Assembly: GCA_948470475.1 (NCBI GenBank)
Contig: OX419343.1
Coordinates: 1,847,203-1,911,202, forward strand
Direction of reading: 5' to 3'
Length of the DNA: 64,000 nucleotides
Source of the DNA: Galaxea fascicularis
Lineage: Eukaryota; Cnidaria; Anthozoa; Scleractinia; Euphylliidae
The notes beneath the pieces were generated by a model that was not told where the DNA came from, ran no database searches, and saw nothing but the letters and a program-made list of their open reading frames with translations. Shown here piece by piece: positions 48,101 to 58,529 of this stretch. Within the stretch, counting starts at the first letter, position 1; every line of letters starts with the position of its first letter. The translations under genes were made by a program, and so were the position numbers.

Positions 48101-51100
48101 GGGGATTGAGAGGGGGGACACATGTAGCATGTTGTTTTGAACCTTTTGTTGTCTTTGTTTTATGTCATTCATGAGCTTCACAGGTTTTTACACTGAGGTA
48201 GAGCCCAAATTTGGATGTGGTTGATTTTTTAAGGAAGTCAAATGCGAACACTTCCTATTTCTTTCATTAGGATAAAATAATAATCATACTGGTTGTATAT
48301 GTGTTTACTAAGAGTATTTTACTTTCTCACGGAAAGCTAATTTGGGCTACTGTGTTAAGTCAAGGTCATTATTATAAGAGTAATTAAAGTTCATCTATAA
48401 AAATTCCTTTTACAGACTGATTTAACAGTCAAGAAGAGTTTGATGTGAAAATGGTATAATTTTGGTCTTAAAATCCAAATCTGCTTCTGCTTCTCAGGAA
48501 ATTAATGCACATGGCTTGCATTTATTTTGTGTCATTAATGCAAGCTAGACTTTGATGAACTAGCACATGACTAATTTTCCAAAACTCAAGAAACAGAAAC
48601 AAAACGATTTAATGCATGACTGCTTTCTTTAATCTGGTTTTAATAAGAAATCATTCATGTGTCACTTCAGTCTATCTAGTTTTGGGTAAAGTCATGTGCT
48701 CATTTGCTGAATCCAGGCCTTCAAATCACAAAATTGCAGAACAACATTTTTTTATTTTAGGTAGATCTGCGCATCTATGAGACATAATTGTGAGATTTAT
48801 AAATGATTACCTCAGCTACCATTTCAAACTACGATGACAAACAAGGTCTTTTATGATACTTTCTGATGCCACAATTAACCATTCTGTATTTCAAAGCAGA
48901 GTTAATCTAAAGTGATCTGGATTTAACGCTTTAAACCCTAATATCAAAATTTAAATTCTCATTTGTTGCCCTATAGAAGTGGTAGGGAGAAATTGTTAAA
49001 ATATATTTAGCAAACTCATCTTGTGTAATGTTGTATTTCATTCTCGTGACCACTCTGTTTTATCAATTTATTTATTTTTATTTTATTAACTTTTCCACTA
49101 CATAGCTGATAAATACAAAAAATATATATAGTGGCAGGGACACCGCAACAGCGGGTAGCCAATTGCTGCGGGCCGTGAAAAAATTGGTGATATTACAAGG
49201 AGAAATTTGATGTTGATCACTCTTAGGGTTTAAAGGGTTGAGGCAAAATACAAAACCTTTTCTCAGCAAACACTTGGTTTCAATTCTTGGTTGTTAGTTG
49301 TTATTCAGCATACACTTTGCAATGTGTTCAGGTTCTAATAATAATTGCTATTCTTATATTTCTTTGCAGCCTGGCTGGGATAGTCTCTTAAGCAACACAG
49401 GTTTACAGGCTCTCTGCCGTTGCTCAGTAATTAAGGCCACTGTCTGGACAGGCCAAGAGCCATTGGAAGATGATGACCCCGAGATGTGCGACTTGATCAA
49501 ACAAGAAAAAGACAGACAAGTTAGAGGCCTGGAACTCATCGCTTCTGAGGTGCTTTTCAAATAAATTGTGTATGACTGACCAACTGACTGACTGACTGAC
49601 TGTTTGAATGAGTGAATCAATAAATCAATTAATATAAAATTTCAATTAAAGGTTAGGGATGTAAGAAAATTGTGAAGAACATAAACTCAGCCTATAGCAG
49701 GTTTTTTACTTAAGTGAGCAGTGTCCCAATCCCTGAAAATACACATAACCCATCCTGTGGAAAGTAAATTAAAATCCGCAGACAGGAGAGGAAAGACAAC
49801 ATTCATTGCACTGTTATCTGGAAGTAAATCCAGTTGATTAAAATCTGTGATGTTGTTTTGACCCTTTGTGTCTTAACACTGATCATTGAACTCCTTATCC
49901 TAACACTTGTTCATTAAGCATATAGGGTGTGACAATCAGGGATGTACATAAAACTTTGTTAAAATTCAAAAACTGGGAACACTAGAAATATTTATGGAAT
50001 GTTATTGCGTTTCAAGTAAAAAGCCAATCATGCGTGAGACAATTGAATGGCAAACAGTAATGGTAATAATTACCATTACTATTACATTATTACATGTTGC
50101 ATTTGATTGGTTGCTGCACAATGGGAAATGTCAAAATCAAATCAAAGTGTTCACGGCTTTTGGATTCACACAGTAAGAGACAGGAATTATCTGTTCACAG
50201 GCGGGTTTAAAAGAATCCATTATTACAGATTTCTAAGACCTTAGAGCATTTTTCAGCTGGGAAAATCGAGATGACAGACGGTTGTTTTCCTGGTTCCCAG
50301 CCATGATCTACATCCTGGGATGATACAGGAAATTAGGGATCAATTGAGTTAACATTCGTAAAAATTTTCCTTACATGTAACATATGAAATAATTGAGAGC
50401 CGTAAGAAGAATACACATGTTAAAGATTCATTTGTTTAATTAAATGGGTGTTCAACTTTGCAGAATTTCTGCAGTCGTGCAGCTTTGGAGGCTATGGGGT
50501 CTTGTTTGAATAACAAGTACTCTGAAGGTTACCCTGGACAACGGTAATAAAATTTATGAATTAAAAGAAACATTTAAAATGTGCCGATATTGTTGCATTA
50601 TATAAGAACACTGGAATTTATAAGTCAAACACAATAGACATGCCCTGAGAGTATTTTGGGCTTCTTGCACTTCAGTGTTCATAAAAAGTCACCAGACTTG
50701 ATGATATATGGGCAGGGAGTTTTTTAATTCATTTTTAGAAAATGTCTTGGAGAAGTCTGTTCATGAAATTTGATGATGCTTTGATCCCCAAATTTTGCGT
50801 TTATGTTCAAAATGATTTTAAATGAACATTGAATCACATATGTATTGTTTTTATATCAATTCATTTCCTATATACGTGTACCAAGATTTGCACATTTGCA
50901 TGCTTGTGACAGCCTAAATGTACCAGTATGCACAGATGTAGGGGAGTTGCATTTCAGAGATGTACTGCATTCAATTCAACCAATCATAACCCAGACATTG
51001 AAGGAATTTCAGAATTCTCTCCTTCCCCTCTCACCCTAGCCTTGTGCATTCCCCATCCATCCGTAATGGTGAGTGTGAAGGGAACTAGAGACCTGGAGAG

Positions 51101-54100
51101 TACAGTGTTTTCAATAAGGGCCGGCAGCTGGCGAAACTCGCCGTCTACTTCACATGATTTTGCCGCCTACTTTGATTAAGAACTTACCTCAAATGTTATG
51201 AATAGCATGGAACAAAGTTGTACCTTCTCCGCCTACTCCTAATTTTCTGCCGCCTACTCTGATTCTTATTGAAAACCCTGGAGTATGAAGCAAAAAGTGA
51301 AACATTGCCATAAAGTGGCATTGTGAGGTTCCCACCCCACCAAGGAAGGGTTTTTGGGATTGTACCTCCCACCCCTTTCAATTTAGCTCCATCCTTTGCT
51401 TCTAATACTTTTCCTTTTGCCACCCCCCTCCCCCCTGGAATTTTCACTGACCTTCTGTGAGGGAGGTATTAAAAGCAGTCAGGAGTTGTTGTTGTGGGGT
51501 GCCTGAATGCCCCACTTCCTTTGTCCACTGTGATGACATGTGTTTCCATCTCTTGTAGGTACTATGGAGGAACACAAATTATTGATAAAATTGAACGGCT
51601 TGTTCAGAAAAGAGCACTGGAAGCTTTTCACTTGGATCCAAAGGAGTGGGGTGTTAATGTTCAGCCGTACTCCGGTAATGAAATGCTTTTTGTCTTAATC
51701 CTCCTGGTATGATTATTCGATGAGGTTTGTTAGTCAATAACAGTTAATGGCAATCAATAACAATTATTGATCAACTGTTAATAAGGGAAATCAATGGTCC
51801 AAAGATATTTTTAATTGCCGTTGATTCTCATTGATTGCCACTTATCATTTTTATAACAAACGGCAATCAGAAATTATAATAGATGGTGATCGACAGCAAT
51901 AGCAATTTGAGGACTCGAGCATGTGATTATCAACATTTTTGGTCATCCGTTGGTTGATAGCAGATGATAACAACTGTCAGCGATTGTTATCATTGATTGA
52001 TAATTAAATTTCTGATCACACGGGGTGATTCAACTGGAGTAATTACCTCAAATAAGCCATAGTGTTTGTTCTATTCTACCTTGTATCGTAATTCTATGCA
52101 TCAAGCCTCTGCTCGCCTCGAATAGCTGTAGCTAACTGCGAGCAGTGGTACATCATATTTTGTATGTTTCAATTTTCTTAATAAACTTTGTAAACCTCGT
52201 AAAGGTCTTTGTAACTCCTAGAATCTCTGTGGGAACAACAATCAAAAGAAGCACAAACCAAGCTGTTTTTATTGTTCTAATTTCAGGATCTCCAGCCAAT
52301 TTTGCTGCTTACACAGGTCTTTTGAAGCCACATGATAGAATAATGGGACTTGATTTACCACATGGAGGACAGTAAGTCTTCTTATGATTAACTCTTTACA
52401 TCCTAATAGTGACCATCATTTAACATCTCCTTACTAAATCTCAAGTTCATGGCACAGTGGTGAGAGCACTCGCCTCCCACCAATGTGACCCGGGTTCAAG
52501 CCCCGATCTCGGCATCATATGTGGGTTGAGTTTGTTGTTGGTTCTTGTCCTTGCTCCGAGAGGTTTTTCTCCGGGTACTCCGGTTTTCCCCTCTCCTCAA
52601 AAATCAACATTTCCAAATTCCAATTCAATCTGGAGTTTGAGGGCCACAGGTTTGTCAGTCATATGGACTGTTCAGTGTCACTCTCGTTAAACAAAGTTGA
52701 TTTGAAGCATACAGGGCATGAGAATATGGAAAATGATCACCACTGTGATCAGTTGAGTTAATGTTCATACAAATTCTCCCAATGTGTAACATACGTAATA
52801 AGTGAGAGGTGTAATGAGATTATACATCTTGATATTGGGTTTAAAGGTTATTTATTGTAACTACAGGGGTGTACCTGACTGTAAGCCAGTTAAGCATGGG
52901 CTTAAAAGATTTTGGGGGGATTTTTTTTTCAACATGATAGAAATGCATGCAACCCCAAATGGAAACTCAGAAAAAAATACACGGTCCAGATGGGATTTGA
53001 ACCCATGACCCTACGCAATCTAGATGGACACTCTAACCACTGAGCTACAGGAAACTATGGCGAGCAAGGGTGAAGTGTGGACTTTTGGCTGGAACCACGT
53101 CATGTGGTTACACAGACAAATAATGACCAACATACTCATAACTGCATCACACAGTCACATTAAGGCATATCAAAGATGCAACCATCCAGACCTCCAAAGT
53201 GAGTGATTATAGAAATACAACATGATAGAAATGCATGAAACTCCAAATGGAAACTTGGGAAAAAATCTGAGCTCCAGATGGGATTTTTTTGTCAAATGTC
53301 CAAATTACCCTGTTACTTCCATTCTTGTATACATTGCATTTGCTTTGGTAAGCGCATATCAGCAATATTCTGGCGGTGGGCTTAAAGCTGGAAAAAATGC
53401 CTGGGAACACCCTGAACTAGGTGCACTCATTAAGTTCACAGTTAATGAACTTTGCACTGTTCTGACATTCCAGTCTAACTCATGGCTTTATGACGGATAC
53501 AAAGAGGATCTCAGCAACTTCAATTTACTTTGAGTCAATGCCTTACAGACTAAATGTGAGTACCGTTACCATGGACCCTCTGTTTTTGTATTGTTTTTTA
53601 TTTTTTCTTACTATCAGTGGTCATGAATTTGTTTTCTGACAACTAATATGTTGGTGTACACCAAAGCCACTCAAAATCATTCCAACAAATTCTGTTTAAA
53701 TAGCTAATAAACAAAAGTAAATAAATGACCTCTATTTACCTACTGCAGTATGTTTAGCAAAAAGGCCAGTGGGGCCAAGCAAATAAACGAAACAAATAGT
53801 TCAAATTAAAATAAACATAGTTCATGATAAGAATCCCAACTGGCCGGAGGCACTCAAGTTGACTATTTACAAGGATGACTTAGGAGTTGAACCAGGGACT
53901 ACTCAGAACAACACCAGCTAAAGTGGAATTTGAACACAGGATGACCACATTGAAATCCAGTGCTTTTTTTAGAAGTGATTCAATCAACTGAGATGCATAT
54001 GACAGTTTAGCTTTCATTGTTGACAACTGTAGTGAGAATGACCAGTCACTCATAGATTGAAGGTTAGTAAACTACAACAGGCATGGGAGACCTTGTTTAC

Positions 54101-57100
54101 TAAACAACCACCCACTTTCCTTTTAGAACCATTTTCTTCATTGTTAAATTGAAGGAGTGTCTAGAAAAAGCCATAAGTGACTTCTGATAGATTGGTGGAT
54201 TCTCTTTCCAAATCACCTTGTGTTCACATTTGAGTCACAAAGAGAATCTGACATTACATTAAAAGTTACAAAAGGGTCTTATTCCACGCACTGTACCACA
54301 GATGTAAGACCAAACGTTCTTGTGATTTTGGTTTCAGGAGGCAACAGGGTTAATTGACTATGACAAATTAGAAGAAACTGCTCGTCTGTTCCGCCCTCGT
54401 GTGATTATAGCTGGTGCTAGTGCTTACTCTCGACTCTATGACTATGAGAGAATGAGACAGGTAAACTTTCATGTAATTATCTTTCATTAATGGTTACTTT
54501 TTGAGGAAAAATTCTTGAATGTGATTTTCAGTGGTTCAGCACATTACTTCAAAAGAGGCTGGTTTATTTCCTACTTTTATTTTTTTATTTGGCCTGTGAT
54601 TTTGTTTTTCAGATTGCAGATGAACACAAAGCTGTTTTGCTGGCAGACATGGCTCACATTAGTGGCCTTGTGGCTGCCCAGGTATTCCAAATGTATTCCA
54701 AGTGTGTTTCCTTACGCTAACCTTACTCTAACTTGTAAATTTAATTGTTTGCCTTCTGTCTTTTTGTTTTTATTTTTAAGGTCATCCCCAGCCCATTTGA
54801 TCATTCCCATGTTGTTACAACAACAACGCACAAGACTCTCCGGGCTGTTAGGTACCATTATCAATGTTAGACGTCGTTCATTTTCCTTTGGTCAACAGCA
54901 CTGATAAAACAACAGAATACCTTGTAAAAGTTAGTGGTGTAAAATTGCAAAATCCATTTTGTCCCTAATCTCCAAGCCTTAAAAAATGTCAAAAAAATGG
55001 TTAAATGATATAAGACGAAAGAAAAAACATTTTGAAGTACACAGCTGGGATATGTAGGCACTACTCCCAGGACAGCATTACAGATCTTCAGATTGTTTTG
55101 AATACTCAAAAAATCCGTACTGAAATCAAGCCACACAATAAAATACTTGCCAAATTTTCAGCCACAAAAAATCCTGGAATTGAAAATTTCAGACCCAAAA
55201 AAATCCTTTGGTCATCCCCATCACTTGGAATCTGGAGTACCTCCCCTTGGGCTGTACGTACCTTCTATGATTTTTTTTTTCAGGGCTGGACTTATTTTCT
55301 ACCGGGTTGGTGTCAAAGGGAAGAACAAGAAGACTGGAAAAGATATCTTTTAATGTATACCACTTTTCCAATGGACAGTGTAGAATGTGCTCATAGAATT
55401 CCATCATTTACCATACTGATGTTCTAGTGGTACAGTGTAGCTAGATATGCAGGTTTGTCAAAAATAGTTTAAGTAGAAGGAGAATCTAGGAAAGTAGACA
55501 ACACTCAGGGGGTAACAACACCATTCCCCCCTCCCCTCCCCCCTACATTTTCTCTTTTTACTGGCGAATCGTAGTCAGCGAAACTGGGAAAGAAGCAGGC
55601 TATATTGCCGGTCGCAGGTGCTTTTTGATAACCCTGGATATGCTGACTCGAAAAAGGGAATTTACCTTTTTAGACCATTTGTTAACAATAACTGGAGGCT
55701 TAAATGAAAATCTTCCTTCAAATATCTTTGCTTGATCAAACTTGGAGGTCATAAGAATTAGGTAAGATGGTCAACAAAGAAATATATAGAGAACAGTGAC
55801 GAAAAAGTACGATGATGAAAACTTCACTGTTGCATTCCTTGACCGTGTTCCAGATATTATGTATGACTTTGATAAGAACATTGACTTTGCAGTGTTTCCG
55901 TCCCTTCAAGGAGGGCCACACAACCATGCTATCGCTGGGGTGGGCGTGGCACTCAAACAGGTGGGCAACTGTGAAATTAAGCCTGCTAGTTTCATTACCT
56001 CGATTTGCAAATTCTGTATTCTGTCCGTGTTTTTCTGCTGTTGCTTCTTTTCTAGGCACAAACACCAATGTTCAAAGAGTACCAACAACAAGTTCTGAAC
56101 AATGCAAAAACTATGGCTAAAGCATTGACGGATTCAGGATATTCTATGGTGTCAGGTGAGAAATGTTTTTACTCTGCCTTGCATCCCCTTTTCATTTGAG
56201 CTGTTTCTGATCATCCTGTGTTTTTTCAACTGTACTACAAAGTGGCCGTGGCGCAGTAAGATCGACGTTTTTTTTTAAAAATAATTTCTGCTTGTTTTTG
56301 TGAAGGGGGAACAGATAACCATCTTGTTCTACTGGACTTGAGACCCAAGGTAAGTTAAGCCGTCTTAGTGTGAGGATTTCCCATTCCTTTTCAACACGCT
56401 GCAAGGTAACAACTCTAAGAAGCTCTGTTTTGTGAGAAAAAGGAAATCCCTCCATGAATCTGGAGATTCTGCCAGGAGTTGCGAGATGCAAGAAAATGTC
56501 GGCGAAACATTCAGTAATTCCGGGACACGGCAGGAAAAATCAGGAGGATATTCACGGCAAACTTGATACTGAAAGGACCCAAATTTGTACAAAGTATTAC
56601 TCAAATAGCGTTTGTTATGGTTGTCACGCCTCTTAAAACAGACAAAACTAGAGATTTTGTTTACTGGTGAAGACGCCTGAGTTCAGCTTCCAGGTCAAAA
56701 TGTGATTCTGTACTGCTGAGAGATTGTTTTAACAACACATAACTGTACACAAAACCTGATTTAAAGCATCCCACTTAACTAACATTTCATAAACAAATTC
56801 TCTTATGAGCCATGCCGGAACCTAAACAGACACGCTTTTTTTTAAAAAAACTTTTTAGGGAATCGACGGAGCGCGTGTGGAGAAAGTTCTTGAAATATCT
56901 TCAATCACGGCGAACAAAAACACTTGTCCTGGAGATAAAAGTGCTCTGAAACCAGGAGGACTTAGATTAGGTGAGTGCCACGTGGTCACCCTACAAAGAA
57001 GCACCCCACTCATTTGTTCAGTCACTCTTCTTACATTAATGGGTAACCGGTCGTTTCGCCCCAAAGTTGATTCGCGCAACGCCATTTCGCTCGGAATTCA

Positions 57101-58429
57101 TTGATTAACCCGATATGCGTACGTTGAAAAAAAACTTAAACATAGCCGACTGCCTTTTCAAAAACGTTTCAAGAATGTTTCCTAACTAAAAAATATTCTG
57201 TCGCTGAATTCGCCGACTTACCTTTATTAGGCGAAACGACCTCTGTCGGGGCGAAAGGCCGCAATTCGGTTCGTTGGAGACGAGATCCTCGTTTCTCCGA
57301 AGATATCCAAGGCCATTTCAAGCAAGCTCTGATCATAAATTATGTAGAAGTTGCCGGAACTTTTGCGTTCCGTTATTTCATTGCCCTGAGTGTTGAACCA
57401 TTCCTACCGGGATTTGAATCGGAGATCTTCCTCTCTGCAATCTGCAATCTGCAATGCAATGCAATCTGACAGCAGCTGGTCTCAGTTGTTTAACCCTTTA
57501 AATCGTAATATCAGCATGTATATTCTCTGCACTGTTCTACATACATTTCTACGGTGATGATGAGGAGAATTTGTTAAACAATCAAGACTTTGTTACTTGT
57601 TGATCAGATTCTTTTTTCTCACAACCTTTATGTTTGATTGAGCAGTGTTAGTATAGGGAGAATTTAAACATTGATCACTCTTAGGGGTTAATTGCTCAAA
57701 AAGCACGTACTATCCAGCAGAGAAGTCGGTATCCAGCCGAGTAAATGTACTGCCGCTAATACACGCAGATCCGCTGTATAGTGAGTTTTCGTGCAGGGAA
57801 ATTTTTTTTTTCGCAGGAGCTCCAGCTCTAACGTCGCGGAACTTTAAGGAAGATGACTTTGTAAGAGTGGTGGAGTTTATTGACCGAGGGATCAAAATAG
57901 CATTGGAGGCTCAACATGCGACAGGTGACAGACAACAAAAGAATCTCTTAAGTAAATGGTGAATGGTTTACAACCTCACATATCCTTAGCTCAAATTTCC
58001 ATCCCTGTAATTCCCATTACCTACTGGATATTAGTGTAAGTCGGGGTTGTTCAATAAGCAAGTTAAAATGGTTGCAAGAGTTAGTAAATCAGTTGTGCAT
58101 GATTCAGTTTACCTGTTACCATGCCTCCTCGGGCAACCTCAGGAACAAGTCCAGTCCATCGGGCCTGGGGATGGGGAATTTCTTGAAGCAGTCTTGTCCT
58201 CGGGGATAGGGGCGTGGCAAATCAAAAATAACTTCTTGTTATTCTTGTGAACTGACGCCACGGTTAACACGGTTAACACGATGGCGCCGGACCGCGAGGA
58301 GAATACCAAATTAAATATTTTAGTCAGTCTTCCGGTTGTGAAAAAATGACTCAATGAATACTCAATGAATTGACCTCGCTCCCAATGCGTGGCTTCATAG
58401 CTCAGTTGGTAGAGCATCGCACCGGTATC

Positions 58430-58463
<34 letters not shown>

Positions 58464-58498
58464 TGATTTTTTCAGGCTTCTTCTTTCCAGTTGCTTAA

Positions 58499-58529
<31 letters not shown>

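Larger units (their letters stand above)
46411..48421. repeat. SHMT: Tandem array of ~380-bp units with two inserted MITEs (SHMT intron 1)
   Basis: Units start at TTAAGGAAGTCAAATGC-type sequences at 47271, 47848 and 48228, preceded by a partial unit from 46411 and ending near 48421. The basic period is about 380 bp. The first unit break is explained by an insertion at 46766-47270, and the second unit is lengthened by an insertion at 47571-47748. Each unit has a G-rich tract (46455-46493; 47525-47553; 48089-48118). Confidence 0.9.

Noticed and set aside
49078..49269. Minus-strand frame beginning near the end of the TTAACCC repeat
   Set aside because: The protein-like segment is the translation of the repeat terminus (TTAGGGTTTAAAGGG region), so it will match many spurious predicted proteins.
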